Below, one piece after another: positions 16,401-25,592 of a DNA stretch of 64,000 nucleotides (the first letter of the stretch is position 1; each line of letters begins with the position of its first letter). The translations under genes and the position numbers were made by a program. The notes under the pieces are model-generated. The model ran no database searches, was not told the DNA's origin, and saw only the letters and a program-made list of their open reading frames with translations. Origin of the DNA: Nocardia testacea NBRC 100365 (GTDB taxonomy: Bacteria; Actinomycetota; Actinomycetes; Mycobacteriales; Mycobacteriaceae); NCBI RefSeq assembly GCF_000308775.1, contig NZ_BAGJ01000082.1, positions 17,368-81,367 of the forward strand, given 5' to 3'.

Positions 16401-18077
16401 GATCGCCACATCGGCCCGGTCCAGTGCCTTGTGCGCGCGGGTGGCCAGTACCGCGACCACATGCCCTTGTTTCTGGAGCCGGTGGACGTGTGAGCTGAGC
16501 GATCCCTGGGCGTTCACGAATTCGTCGGCGAGACTGCGGAGTTCGCCGGCATCGCGATGGCCGGCGAGCACCACCCGCAATCCGGCCCGCCGGGCTGTGC
16601 CGAGGACATCGTGTGCCCGCGGGTCGAGTTCCCGCCCGACCAGCACTCGGCCGAGTATCCGCTCACCCTCGCGCAGTTCCCGCCAGACCGGGCGGGTGGT
16701 GGCCCCGCGGTCGGGGGCGCCCGACTCGGGGCGCACCAGCCGCACTGCCTTCCTGCCTCCGGGACCCACCTCGTCGGGGGCCGACCACAACAGCCGTTGC
16801 GCCGTGCTCCAGACCCGCGCCGCCGGCCAGCCGTCGTCGGTCGTCGCCACCTCCAGCACCACACGCCCGGACGTGGCCAGCGCTTCGCCGTCGACGACCA
16901 GGGCGGTGAGCCGGTCGAGCCGCCGCCACGCCGCGGGGTGCAGGGTGAGCACGCCGGCCCCGGCGAGGGCGGTGGACACCGTCGCGGCGAATACTTCCCG
17001 TCCGGCGCGCGCGGTTTTCGGCGCGCCCAGCATCAGGGCGTCCGGTACGTCACCGATACGGCCCAGGCCCGCCAGAGTGGCGGCACCCGCCAGGGACGCG
17101 GCCGCCGTCTCGTCGGCGACCCGTTCGACCGGCCCCCGCGGCATATCGGCGGGCCGGGTGTAGGACGGGAGCGGTTCGGCGACCCCGAAGTGCTCGGCAT
17201 CGACGATATCGGTCTCCCATTGCTGCCACTGCCCGCGCCGGGCCAGCGCCTCGGTCAGGATGAATCCGCGCTGGACCGTATCGGCCAGCAGGTTGGTGAC
17301 TCCGCCGGCAGCGCCCTCGCCCAGGGCGGACCCCGCGGCGTTGGCGATGGCGAGCACCATATCGGTGCGGGCGCTGCCCAGCCGCTGCTCGAGGTGTGTG
17401 CGCAGCCGGGGCTGGGCGTCGGTGAACGCCGCCACCGCGCGCACGCCGCGCATCAGTCCGCGCAGCGGAGGCACCGCGCCCACCGCCGATACCGCGATGG
17501 CGCACACATCACCGGCCACCTCGATGGCCGCGGCCAGGACCGGTTCGCGGTCGGCCGGGAATTCGTCGGCGCGACTCCAGCCGGTATCGGCGACATCGGA
17601 TTCCTCTTCGACCGCTTCCACCGCCGCCAGCAGCTTCTCCAGATCGGCGCCGCTGGACAGCGCGGTGACGAGCCGGCCGGTGACCGCGTTGACCCGCCAC
17701 CATTCCACTCCGCGCAGCCGGCCGAGGTGCTGTTCGAGCGAGCGGTTCACCGCCGAGCCCTGACCGTTGTCCAGGCCGCGCACCTCGATGGTCGCGTGGT
17801 CCTCGGTCACCTCGATCCGGCGCTGGGCGCGCCGGTCACGCGGGTCGATCAGCGCCGCCAGATCGTCGCGCAGGCTCGCCGACTCGTCGGATTCGAGCGT
17901 CGACAGGCCGGACGCGACCGTCGTGACGACTTTCTCCGCCGCGCGCCACGGCACCTCGACCGCCCGGACGCCGGTGTCGACGGCGCGGCCCGTTCCGGTG
18001 CGCACCACGGCTGCCGCGGTGGAAACCGGAGCGGTCAACAAGCGGGGAGACAGCATGCTTCGCACAGAGGGACCCAT
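13434..18077 (-). CDS. ctpI: CtpI-like P-type cation-transporting ATPase
   Basis: This very long P-type ATPase has about 1547 residues from the chosen ATG at 18077; alternatives are 18197 and 18056, and none has a good ribosome site. The catalytic half carries the phosphorylation motif DKTGT (D986), LTGES in the actuator domain and the hinge motif GDGSNDAA, followed by C-terminal membrane helices. The N-terminal half of roughly 700 residues is an extension with hydrophobic stretches. Mycobacterial CtpI (about 1630 residues) has the same outsized layout. The transported ion cannot be read from the sequence. It is divergent from the SDR-DUF2867 gene. Confidence 0.88.
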   Translation of the reverse strand: MGPSVRSMLSPRLLTAPVSTAAAVVRTGTGRAVDTGVRAVEVPWRAAEKVVTTVASGLSTLESDESASLRDDLAALIDPRDRRAQRRIEVTEDHATIEVRGLDNGQGSAVNRSLEQHLGRLRGVEWWRVNAVTGRLVTALSSGADLEKLLAAVEAVEEESDVADTGWSRADEFPADREPVLAAAIEVAGDVCAIAVSAVGAVPPLRGLMRGVRAVAAFTDAQPRLRTHLEQRLGSARTDMVLAIANAAGSALGEGAAGGVTNLLADTVQRGFILTEALARRGQWQQWETDIVDAEHFGVAEPLPSYTRPADMPRGPVERVADETAAASLAGAATLAGLGRIGDVPDALMLGAPKTARAGREVFAATVSTALAGAGVLTLHPAAWRRLDRLTALVVDGEALATSGRVVLEVATTDDGWPAARVWSTAQRLLWSAPDEVGPGGRKAVRLVRPESGAPDRGATTRPVWRELREGERILGRVLVGRELDPRAHDVLGTARRAGLRVVLAGHRDAGELRSLADEFVNAQGSLSSHVHRLQKQGHVVAVLATRAHKALDRADVAIGIVGCEGGGIHVPWSADLLCRDLGQVQRTLGVVGPARQVSERGRTLALSACSLTGLLLAASPATRSRTAPMIAANFAGLFNGAVSGARAVRARPSAEHAPQLPWHALEPDEVLARLPEPAPVAERATAEPADRGVVAARMSSLTDFLGHMRRELADPLTPILGVGAAATAILGSPSDAVLLSSVLTVNAMISARQRQAAENELFDLIEGERLAGRVIDRAEIDAEDPAVTEVPADSLQIGDVFTIRAGEVVPADARLLRAEDLEMDESGLTGESVTVPKQVEATPGAALGDRACLVFEGTTVVSGSAVAVVVAVGADTQAGRATAGAVPPEKGGVQAQLRALTDRALPLTLTGGAIVTALGGLRGRTLRAAIADGVGVAVAAVPEGLPLVATVAQLAAARRLSRYGVLVRANRAVEALGRVDTLCFDKTGTLTEGRLRLTALADLDEQWEPGSDSDAARRLLRAAARACPDPDNGPVLHATDRAVLDAAEILGEDAHRWDPIDEIPFESNRGYAAAFGRTAHKLRLVVKGAPEVVLPRCTRVRGGASGKTDRALSDGQRERAEATVHDLAEQGLRVLVVARRDLSGPPDDVEDVVEGLTLMGFLGIADTPRPQTPYLVRALEDNGVGVRMITGDHPVTAAAVARRLGITVDTVTTGADLDELDDTAQTELIERSTVFARVDPEQKVRIVAALRRTGHVVGMTGDGSNDAAAIRTADIGIGIAAHGSAAARNAADLVLTEPDPRALLHALVEGRSMWQRVADAVAVLVGGNAGEVAFTLFGTAVGGRAPLGTRQFLLVNLLTDMFPALALALAGDQETPEPDDDWVAQRAGQLAAIPPASLGADLLRTIGVRGVATATGASVAWMAGRYTGTQRRADTIGLVALIGTQLGQTLVAGYRSPLVWLTTAASGAVLGVIVMTPGLGAYFGCTPLGPVGWTIANTSALAATAGATVLPRLLPGVEQDGQVDSAPAPLELEESPDRAEAPAGRS

Positions 18078-18360
18078 AGGGGAGCGCCTACCCTGCGCGG
18101 GCCCGGTCAAACGCCGCCGAGCGGCATATCCGCCGCTCGGGGCGTCGTCGCGAGGGTCGGCCCGAGTGCGAGCCGGTGCCCGCCAGTGGTGTCGCATGTC
18201 CGCGGTGCCGCTTCCGGGCTAGCCTGCAAAGGGTGCGGTGCGCAGGACACGCCCACCCGGCAGGGCACGGCGCGGACCACGAGACCGGCGGCCGCGGTGA
18301 GCGCCCAGTAGCGGCGATCGCCGGGCCGCTGTCGCGGGCAGACCTCGACGAAGGAGTCTC

Positions 18361-19884
18361 ATGCGCTGTGTGGTGTTCGGAGCCACCGGTTACCTCGGTG
18401 GGCGCCTGGTACCGGAACTCCTGCGCGCCGGTCACACCGTCCGGGTGCTCGCGCGGACTCCGGGTAAACTCACCGACGCGCCGTGGCACGACCGGGTGGA
18501 GATCGTGCGCGGTGATGTCACGGTCGCCGCGGACGTGCGCGCCGCGCTGGCGGACCAAGAGGTCCTGTACTACCTCGTGCACTCACTGACCCGCTCGGAT
18601 TTCGACACCGTCGACCGCGACGCCGCGACCATCGTCGCCCGCGAGGCCGCGGCGGCCGGACTCGGCCGGATCGTCTACCTCGGCGGGATCGCGCCCGCCG
18701 GCCAGGACCTGTCCCGGCATCTGTCCTCGCGCGCCGAAGTCGGCCGGATCCTGCTCGACGGTGCCGTCCCCGCGCTGGTGTTCCGCGCGGCGGTGGTGAT
18801 CGGTTCGGGTTCGGCCAGTTTCGAAATGCTGCGCTACCTCACCGAACGTCTGCCCGCGATGGTCACCCCGCGCTGGGTTCGGTCGCGGATCCAGCCGATC
18901 GCCGTCCGGGACGTGCTGTACTACCTCACCCGGGCGGCGGCAGTCCCGCCCACCGTGACCGGCGCATTCGATATCGGGGGCCCGGACGTCCTCACCTACG
19001 AGCAGATGATGCGGGTATACGCCGAGGTCGCCGGGCTACCGCGGCGGGTGATCGTGCCGGTGCCCGTGCTCACGCCGTGGCTGTCGGCACAGTGGGTGAA
19101 CCTGGTGACACCGGTGCCCAGGGCGATCGCCGTCCCCCTGATGGAATCCCTGGTCAATGATGTCGTCTGTGCCGAGCACGAGATCGCCGCACATATCCGC
19201 GACCCCGACGGTGGTCTCACCGGGGTCCGGCGCGCCGTGGAGCTGGCGCTGACCCGGATCCGGGATCTGGATGTGCCGACCCGCTGGTCGGATGCCGGCC
19301 CCGAGCCCTCCGAGCCGTTGCCCACCGATCCGGCATGGTCGGGCGGGTCCCTCTACCAGGATCTGCGGGAGCGTTCGACGAGCGCGGATCCGGCCGCGCT
19401 GTGGACGGTGATCGAATCGATCGGCGGGGAGCACGGCTGGTACTCCTTCCCCCTGGCCTGGTCGCTGCGCGGCTGGCTGGACCGTCTCGCCGGGGGTGTC
19501 GGACTGCGCCGGGGCCGGCGCGATCCGCACCGGCTCCACGAAGGGGAGGCGCTGGACTGGTGGCGGGTGGAGCGGATAGAACGACCCACCCTGCTGCGCC
19601 TGCGGGCGGAAATGCGGGTTCCGGGACGCGCCTGGCTCGAGTTGGAGGTCCGGCCCGGCGACGGGCGTGCCGGCGCGATCTACCGGCAGCGTGCCGTCTT
19701 CGAGCCGCACGGGCTCGCCGGGCATCTGTACTGGAAGTCGATCGTGCCCTTCCACGCCCTGGTATTCGGCGGGATGGCCCGCAACATCACCGGCGCAGCG
19801 GAGCAGGCCGACGGTGGTCGCGGCGGGTCCGCTCGTCCGAGGACGCCGGGTCCGCTGCGTCTTCTGGGCCGCAGCGCGCGCTGA
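18361..19884 (+). CDS. SDR-family NAD(P)-binding protein with C-terminal DUF2867
   Basis: The protein has 507 residues; the ATG lies 7 nt after GAAGGAG. The N-terminus has the atypical-SDR nucleotide motif GATGYLGG and a Rossmann fold over about the first 230 residues, resembling NmrA-like or YwnB-like epimerases. The last 170 or so residues match DUF2867, a START/SRPBCC-like fold often fused to such SDRs. Residues 230-300 bridge the two. The substrate is unknown; a quinone, lipid or envelope metabolite is possible. It is probably transcribed from the 283-bp region shared with the divergent ATPase gene. Confidence 0.88.
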   Translation: MRCVVFGATGYLGGRLVPELLRAGHTVRVLARTPGKLTDAPWHDRVEIVRGDVTVAADVRAALADQEVLYYLVHSLTRSDFDTVDRDAATIVAREAAAAGLGRIVYLGGIAPAGQDLSRHLSSRAEVGRILLDGAVPALVFRAAVVIGSGSASFEMLRYLTERLPAMVTPRWVRSRIQPIAVRDVLYYLTRAAAVPPTVTGAFDIGGPDVLTYEQMMRVYAEVAGLPRRVIVPVPVLTPWLSAQWVNLVTPVPRAIAVPLMESLVNDVVCAEHEIAAHIRDPDGGLTGVRRAVELALTRIRDLDVPTRWSDAGPEPSEPLPTDPAWSGGSLYQDLRERSTSADPAALWTVIESIGGEHGWYSFPLAWSLRGWLDRLAGGVGLRRGRRDPHRLHEGEALDWWRVERIERPTLLRLRAEMRVPGRAWLELEVRPGDGRAGAIYRQRAVFEPHGLAGHLYWKSIVPFHALVFGGMARNITGAAEQADGGRGGSARPRTPGPLRLLGRSAR

Positions 19885-19968
19885 ATTCTGCTGCTCAGCA
19901 GCATTTTCGGAGCCGGTGCGCGCGGGCGGCGCGGTACCGTGTCGGAGGCCGCCGTTACCCTCGGGCCC

Positions 19969-21039
19969 ATGTCGCTGGCATGGTTGCGTTCCCACGCCGT
20001 CGCCTGGTCACTGCCGCGCAGTCCGGGCTCACTCGCCGAGGCCCTGACCGAACTGGAGTTCGTGCAGGCCGACCCAATCCGTTCACCCGCCCGGGCCCAG
20101 GACCTGATCCTGCGGCACCGGGTGCGCGGCTATCGGGCGGGTGATCTCGACCGTGACTACCGGTCGCTCGGGATCGACGAGGACCTCCTGTACGCGTACG
20201 GCTACACCGTGCCCCGGCTGCGTCCGTACCTGCATCCCCGCCACCATCCGCGGGGTACCGACGGCGCATTCCCGCACGACGGGCGATCGGCGGCGGTCCT
20301 GGACTTCGTCCGGGAGCGCGGCGTGGTGCATCCGCGCGAGTTGCAAGCGCATTTCGGGCATCGCGGCGTGGTCAACGCATGGGGCGGCACCTCATCGGCC
20401 ACCACGGTCGCCCTGGAGGAACTCCATCGTTACGGGTTGCTGCGGGTGGCCGACCGCGTATCCGGGATCCGGCGTTACGAGATCGCCGAGCCGCCGGCGG
20501 TCGTGCTGGAGCCCGCCGAGCGCCGCCGGGTCCTGGCGCTGCGGGTGGCGCGCACCCTGGCCCCGGCCACGGAATCGACCCTTTCCGCCACGGTCAATCG
20601 CATTGTCCGGCCGATCGGCGGCGCCACCGGTTCGGCGACCATCCGCGAGCTTCTGGCCACCGGCGAACTGTCCGCCCTGACCGTCGACGGAGTCCGCTAC
20701 CTGTGGCCGTCCGATCTCCAGCCCGCCGACCGCGCGCCACAGGCCCGGGTCCGATTCCTGGCGCCCTTCGACCCCCTCGTATGGGACCGGAAGCGTTTCG
20801 GCCGGATCTGGGGCTGGGACTATCGGTTCGAGGCCTACACCCCCGTCGCCCAGCGGGTCCGCGGGTACTACGCGATGCCGATGCTGTGGCGCGACCGCGT
20901 GATCGGCTGGGCGAATTGCGCGGGCCCGGGCAGTGCGGTCGAGGTCGGATACGTGGACGGTGCCCCGAAGGGCCGGGCCTTCGCCACCGCCCTGGACGCG
21001 GAAATCGACCGGCTGCACAGTTTTCTGGGTCCGAATTGA
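19969..21039 (+). CDS. Winged-helix HTH_42 (YcaQ/AlkZ-type) DNA glycosylase-like protein
   Basis: The protein has 356 residues from ATG-19969; a GTG at 19939 would add 10 residues, and neither start has a clear ribosome site. The whole chain fits the PF06224 winged-helix superfamily. Members include AlkZ and YcaQ, glycosylases that remove bulky or cross-linked alkylated bases. Visible hallmarks are the N-terminal QADPIRSPARAQDLIL stretch, the YGY and W/R-rich middle, and the C-terminal FDPLVWDRKR and YYAMPMLW segments. A DNA repair role is inferred from the family; some members protect producers of DNA-alkylating antibiotics. No such cluster is nearby. Confidence 0.82.
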   Translation: MSLAWLRSHAVAWSLPRSPGSLAEALTELEFVQADPIRSPARAQDLILRHRVRGYRAGDLDRDYRSLGIDEDLLYAYGYTVPRLRPYLHPRHHPRGTDGAFPHDGRSAAVLDFVRERGVVHPRELQAHFGHRGVVNAWGGTSSATTVALEELHRYGLLRVADRVSGIRRYEIAEPPAVVLEPAERRRVLALRVARTLAPATESTLSATVNRIVRPIGGATGSATIRELLATGELSALTVDGVRYLWPSDLQPADRAPQARVRFLAPFDPLVWDRKRFGRIWGWDYRFEAYTPVAQRVRGYYAMPMLWRDRVIGWANCAGPGSAVEVGYVDGAPKGRAFATALDAEIDRLHSFLGPN

Positions 21040-21198
21040 GCCGTACGAGCGTGGCGCCCGCCAGAGGCGTCGCCCCGCGAGTTGCGCGGGAATGTATGTG
21101 CAACCGCGCTTTTCGGACAGATCCGCCGTAACGGAGGTACTGCCCGTCTCGATCTGTGAGTGACACATAACACGTTTGAATCGGATCGAGGTGGGGTC

Positions 21199-23202
21199 GT
21201 GACGTCTCCGTTGCTGTCCAAGGGACAGAACCTGCAGCTGCCAGGTGATGTGGCGCAGGTGGATGTGGTGCTCGGTTGGACGGAATCGGAAGTGGAAGTC
21301 GATGCCTCCGCGCTGTTGCTGGACCCGGCCGGAAAGGTGCGATCGGATGCGGACTTCGTGTTCTACAACCAGCCGGAATCTCCGGACGGATCGGTCCGGT
21401 TCCTGGGCGCCAGTGCGACCGAGGAAGGGGCGCAGGCCCGGATCGCACTCGACCTCTCGGCCGTACCTGCCGAGGTGCAGACGGTCGCGTTGGCCGGAAG
21501 CCTCGTCGCGGGCACATTCGGAGACCTCGGCAAGCTCACATTCCGGGTGGTCGATACGGCAGGGCATCTGCTGGCCGAATACGTGACCGCCGACGCCGTG
21601 AACGAATCGGCGTTCGTCTTCGGTGAGGTATACCGCCGGGGGGATGTGTGGAAGGTTCGCGCGGTCGGGCAGGGCTGGGATTCGGGACTGGGCGGCCTGG
21701 CGACGGGTTTCGGAGTCTCCGTCGACGACGGCACCGTGGAGGAATCGAAGACGCCGACCGATCTGCCGCAGCCGGTGCCGGCTGTCTCCGATGCCCCTGC
21801 CGACGATGTGGGGGCAACCGTGGTCCCGCCCTCGCGGCCCGAGCGTCGCGGTGTGCGCACGGCGAAGCGTGCGGTGCGGACGAGCAAACCGATCGAGTTC
21901 GTATTGGCGGAGAACGAGTCATGGCAACCGGCGCGATTGTTCTCGGTGGCCGGAGTCGGCGCCGGCGAGGAGCAGGAACGCCGGGCTACGTCGGCGTTGG
22001 TCGCCACCATGCAGGCGGTCCGGCCGTTCGCCCGGGCGTTGTGCGCGCGAGTCGGGGCTCCGGCAGGAACATTCGAGGGATATTTCGAAGTCCAGTACGA
22101 CCGTGGTGACGGAAGGGTTGTCCCGGACGCCGTGTTCCGGGTGGCCCGTGGTGGCCGGCTGTGGACCGGCCTGCTGGAGGTCAAGACCGGAAACGGAAAG
22201 CTGCGGCGAGAACAGCTGGAAAGCTATCTCGACGTGGCGCGTAAGAAGAAGTACGACGCGGTGATCAGCCTGTCCAACGACATTCCCGCTGCTGCCGGGG
22301 AACTGCCGGTGCAGGTCGACCGTCGCAAGCTGACCAAGGTCGCGCTGCGTCATCTGTCCTGGGCCGAGGTCTCGCACGAGGCACGTCGCCTGCTGGCGCA
22401 CGGTGGTGTCGAGGATCCCTTGCAGGCCTGGCTGCTCGGCGAATTCCTGCGCTATCTCGACCATCCCCGTTCCGGGGCGACGGAATTCGTGGATATGGGG
22501 CGGCACTGGGTCGCGGTGCGCGATGCGGTCACCTCGGGCACCCTGCGAGGTGGTGACCAGAAGGCGGCCGCGGTGGCCGAGCGGTGGGTGTCGCTGTCGC
22601 GTCACCTGGCCCTGCGTCTGACCGCAGAACTCGGTGTCACGGTGAAGCACATGCTGCCGCGGCGGCACGCCGCCGATCCGGTAGCCCGGAACGCGGCGGT
22701 AGCGGAGCGGCTGGCCACCGACGGCATCTTCGAAGCTGTGCTCCGGATACCGGAGACGGCCGGTGATCTCGTGGTCGTCGCCGACGTCCGGACGAACAGG
22801 ATCCGTTGCCGTATCTCGGTGGCGGCACCCGGTGAGGGGACATCGTCCCGTCGGCTGTCGTGGCTGCTCAAACAGCTCGAGGAGGCGCCGGGGTCGGTTC
22901 AGGTCGAGGCGGAGTTCTCCGAACGCGGCCAGACCACCTGTGAACACCTCGACACGGTGCGCGCGGAGCCCAGGGTACTGACCAGCGGCCGGGCCGGTGA
23001 GATCGTCTCCTTCACACTCGAACAGGGCTTCCCGATGGGAAGCCGCCGCTCCGGAACCGCGGCAAGTTTCATATCCAGCGTGACCTCCTCGGTCGATGGC
23101 TTCTACGGCCGGGTCGTGCAGCCACTTCGGGAGTGGACCCCTGCCGCTCCGAAACAGGCCGAGCCGTTGCTGCCCGCGGCGGCCGGAGCCGTCGGCGGGT
23201 GA
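21199..23202 (+). CDS. TerD-domain protein fused to a PD-(D/E)XK nuclease-like domain
   Basis: The protein has 667 residues. GTG-21199 is preferred because it follows GAGGTGGGG and gives the typical TerD beginning SPLLSKGQNLQL. Residues 1-190 are a TerD beta-sandwich, a calcium-binding module of Ter stress and phage-inhibition systems. After a Pro/Val-rich linker, residues about 235-410 hold VVPDAVF (D310) and LLEVKTG (E327, K329), then a Q-L-E-x-Y helix. This is the layout of a PD-(D/E)XK nuclease core. The last 250 residues are unrecognised and largely helical. It stands apart from other ter genes. A nucleic-acid-targeting stress or defence role is inferred. Confidence 0.82.
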   Translation: MTSPLLSKGQNLQLPGDVAQVDVVLGWTESEVEVDASALLLDPAGKVRSDADFVFYNQPESPDGSVRFLGASATEEGAQARIALDLSAVPAEVQTVALAGSLVAGTFGDLGKLTFRVVDTAGHLLAEYVTADAVNESAFVFGEVYRRGDVWKVRAVGQGWDSGLGGLATGFGVSVDDGTVEESKTPTDLPQPVPAVSDAPADDVGATVVPPSRPERRGVRTAKRAVRTSKPIEFVLAENESWQPARLFSVAGVGAGEEQERRATSALVATMQAVRPFARALCARVGAPAGTFEGYFEVQYDRGDGRVVPDAVFRVARGGRLWTGLLEVKTGNGKLRREQLESYLDVARKKKYDAVISLSNDIPAAAGELPVQVDRRKLTKVALRHLSWAEVSHEARRLLAHGGVEDPLQAWLLGEFLRYLDHPRSGATEFVDMGRHWVAVRDAVTSGTLRGGDQKAAAVAERWVSLSRHLALRLTAELGVTVKHMLPRRHAADPVARNAAVAERLATDGIFEAVLRIPETAGDLVVVADVRTNRIRCRISVAAPGEGTSSRRLSWLLKQLEEAPGSVQVEAEFSERGQTTCEHLDTVRAEPRVLTSGRAGEIVSFTLEQGFPMGSRRSGTAASFISSVTSSVDGFYGRVVQPLREWTPAAPKQAEPLLPAAAGAVGG

Positions 23203-23314
23203 GGTGGGGCCGGTTTGTCCCGGGAGACCGCGGGTAGCCGCCGACGGAACGGCCCCGGCAGTCGCGGCCCACTCGCCCCGCCGGGGCCGGTACTCGAGTC
23301 CGGAGGTGGCGGAG

Positions 23315-24502
23315 ATGAAGGCAGTGACCTGGCAGGGCAGGCGGGATGTATCGGTCGAGGAGGTACCGGATCCGGGGATCCGGGAGCCGGGCGACGCGGT
23401 CGTCCGGGTGACCTCCACGGCGATCTGCGGTTCGGATCTGCACCTGTACGAGCTGCTCGGTGCGTACATGAGCCCGGGCGATGTGCTGGGTCACGAGCCG
23501 ATGGGCATCGTGGAAGAGGTGGGGCCCGGGGTGCGCAACCTGTCGGTGGGCGACCGGGTCGTGGTGCCGTTCCAGATCAGCTGCGGCGAATGCGAGATGT
23601 GCCGGCAGGGTCTGATGACCCAGTGCGAGACCACCCAGGTCCGCGATCAGGGCTGTGGGGCGGCGCTGTTCGGCTACTCGAAGCTGTACGGCCAGGTGCC
23701 CGGCGGTCAGGCCGAGTACCTGCGGGTACCGCACGCGGATTTCACCCATATCCGGGTGCCCGAGGACGCGGACGATACGCGGTATCTGTTCCTGTCCGAT
23801 GTGCTGCCGACCGCCTGGCAGGCCGTGGAGTACGCGGCGGTTCCCGACGGCGGATCGGTGACGGTGCTGGGGCTGGGGCCGATCGGCGATATGGCCGCGC
23901 GGGTCGCTCACCATCGCGGGCTGCGGGTGATCGGCGTGGACCTGGTTCCGGAGCGGCTGGACCGCGTCGCCGCGCGCGGGATCGAAACCATCGATCTGCG
24001 CGCGGTGGGGGACGGACTGGCCGATGCCATCCGCGACCGTACCGAAGGTCGCGGCACCGATGCGGTGATCGAGGCGGTCGGGATGGAGGCACACGGGTCG
24101 CCGCTGGCGGCCACGGCGCAGCGGGCGGTGTCGTATCTGCCGGCCCGGGTGGCGCGGCCCGCGATGGACACCATGAGCGTGGACCGGCTCGCGGCGCTGC
24201 ACACCGCGATCGATATCGTCCGGCGTGGAGGCACCATTTCGATCATCGGCGTCTACGGCGGGACGGTGGACCCGATGCCGATGCGCACCCTGTTCGACAA
24301 ACAGATCCAATTGCGGATGGGCCAGGCGAATGTGAAGCGCTGGGCCGACGACATCCTGCCGCTGCTCGACGACAGCGATCCGCTGGGGGTGGATTCGTTC
24401 GCCACCCACCGGATGCCGTTGTCGTCGGCGCCGCAGGCGTATCAGATGTTCCAGGCCAAGCAGGACGGCGCGGTCAAAGTGGTGCTCGATCCCGCCGCGT
24501 GA
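23315..24502 (+). CDS. Zinc-dependent alcohol dehydrogenase, formaldehyde-dehydrogenase-like
   Basis: The protein has 395 residues; the ATG sits just after GGAGGTGGCGGAG. It has an MDR fold with catalytic zinc ligands in ICGSD and GHEPMG, a structural zinc loop with four cysteines (CGECEMC then C seven residues on), and the NAD-binding motif GLGPIG. A long insertion after the zinc loop (GYSKLYGQVPGGQAEYLR) is typical of glutathione-independent formaldehyde-dehydrogenase-like enzymes. It likely oxidises small alcohols or aldehydes in the cytosol. Its stop is 19 bp from that of the convergent permease. Confidence 0.88.
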   Translation: MKAVTWQGRRDVSVEEVPDPGIREPGDAVVRVTSTAICGSDLHLYELLGAYMSPGDVLGHEPMGIVEEVGPGVRNLSVGDRVVVPFQISCGECEMCRQGLMTQCETTQVRDQGCGAALFGYSKLYGQVPGGQAEYLRVPHADFTHIRVPEDADDTRYLFLSDVLPTAWQAVEYAAVPDGGSVTVLGLGPIGDMAARVAHHRGLRVIGVDLVPERLDRVAARGIETIDLRAVGDGLADAIRDRTEGRGTDAVIEAVGMEAHGSPLAATAQRAVSYLPARVARPAMDTMSVDRLAALHTAIDIVRRGGTISIIGVYGGTVDPMPMRTLFDKQIQLRMGQANVKRWADDILPLLDDSDPLGVDSFATHRMPLSSAPQAYQMFQAKQDGAVKVVLDPAA

Positions 24503-24521
24503 GCGGGGTCCGGCCGGCCGG

Positions 24522-25259
24522 TCAGGCGATCGCCAGGTAGCCGGCGAGCCCGAACCCAAGGAGGGCGACACCGATGCGCATCGCGGTGGGCGGCAGCCGG
24601 GCGACCAGCGGTGGTCCGTACCATCCGCCGGCGAACGCGCCCAGGCCCATGGCCACCGCGGCGAGCCAGTGCACCGGCCCGAAGACGGCGAACCCGATCG
24701 CTGCGACGAGGTTGGCGACACCGGTCAGCACGCTCTTGAGCACACTGGCCCGCCAGATGGTCTCCGAGGTGCACACCAGGATCAGCGCGAGGAACATGAC
24801 CCCGACCCCGGCGCCGAAGTAGCCGCCGTAGAGGGCCACGACAGCGGTGGCGAGCGGGTACAGGCGGGGGAAGGTCCGGCCGCCGGCGAGTTCGCGCAGT
24901 TTGGGCTGTAGCAGCAGGCTCGCCGAGGCCATGGCGATGAGGAAGGGTACTACGGCGGCGAAGACCTCCGCCGAGGTGGTGAGCAGCAGGACGGCGCCGC
25001 CGAGCCCGCCGAGGGCGGCGCAGCCGGCGTGGACAAGCAGCGCGCGGGAATCGTCGTTGACCGACGCACCCGCCTTCGCGGTGGAGCCGACCCCGACGGC
25101 GACCATGGCGACGGTATTGGTGACATTGGCCGAGACCGGCGAGAGGCCCGCGGCGAGCAGGGCAGGATAGGAGATCAACGAGGCGATACCGGTCACATAG
25201 CCGACGAGCCCGGCGAAGAATCCGGCGACCGTGACGAGGCAGAAGGTGAGCACGGTCAA
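24522..25259 (-). CDS. TauE/SafE-family sulfite/anion exporter (membrane)
   Basis: The protein has 245 residues. A TTG start at 25259 is chosen because AGAGGAG lies 7-8 nt upstream; longer versions add an Arg-rich tail unlike the family. Seven or eight hydrophobic helices are visible, with family motifs GLVGYVTGIASLISYP near the start and GGYFGAGVGVMFLALIL in the second repeat. The family exports sulfite, sulfoacetate or related anions. The substrate is unknown here and no sulfonate genes are close. It is divergent from the MaoC gene. Confidence 0.87.
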   Translation of the reverse strand: MTVLTFCLVTVAGFFAGLVGYVTGIASLISYPALLAAGLSPVSANVTNTVAMVAVGVGSTAKAGASVNDDSRALLVHAGCAALGGLGGAVLLLTTSAEVFAAVVPFLIAMASASLLLQPKLRELAGGRTFPRLYPLATAVVALYGGYFGAGVGVMFLALILVCTSETIWRASVLKSVLTGVANLVAAIGFAVFGPVHWLAAVAMGLGAFAGGWYGPPLVARLPPTAMRIGVALLGFGLAGYLAIA

Positions 25260-25592
25260 AGGCGGATCTCCTCTGGAACTGGTGCCGGCGGGGCGCCGCC
25301 GCCGAGGTCGGGAGTGGGCGGCCGGTCGCACATCACGGTGCGCCGGCCGTCCCGGCGCCGTTGCCGGATCGTGCCGGGACGATCTGCCGCAGCATAACGG
25401 TCGTACGGGTTACCGTTTCGCGGGGCCGCGCCGCCAGGGCGCTGTGCCGGGCCGTGGCCTCACCACCGCGGTATTTGCGACGAATCGAGAAAATGTCTCA
25501 TCGAGGGGTTGAACTCGTGACCGAAGTGCGGAATACCTATTAGGGACCAGGTGATGTCGCGACGACGCGGCACGGACCCGAGGAGACAGACT
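25260..25592. other. 333-bp divergent promoter region with an inverted repeat
   Basis: No gene is visible between the TTG start of the TauE-like gene and the GTG start of the MaoC gene. It must hold both promoters. An inverted repeat AACGGT, 10 nt, ACCGTT lies at 25396-25417. A weak -35-like TTGAAC lies at 25509-25514, but no good -10 accompanies it. Confidence 0.5.
25396..25417. promoter_or_regulatory. Inverted repeat, possible operator
   Basis: AACGGT and ACCGTT are perfect reverse complements separated by 10 nt. They lie in the divergent region between the TauE-like and MaoC genes. Size and spacing suit a dimeric repressor such as a TetR or MarR protein. The regulator is not known. Confidence 0.35.

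Noticed and set aside
21174..21197. A second SigB-like match (GTTT, 16 nt, GGGT) before the TerD fusion gene
   Set aside because: The -10 part coincides with the ribosome site and would give an essentially leaderless start; the A of GGGTA is missing.
24510..24520. CCGGCCGG-type palindrome between the alcohol dehydrogenase and TauE-like genes as a terminator
   Set aside because: It has no loop and is common in GC-rich DNA, so no stable hairpin of useful length forms.
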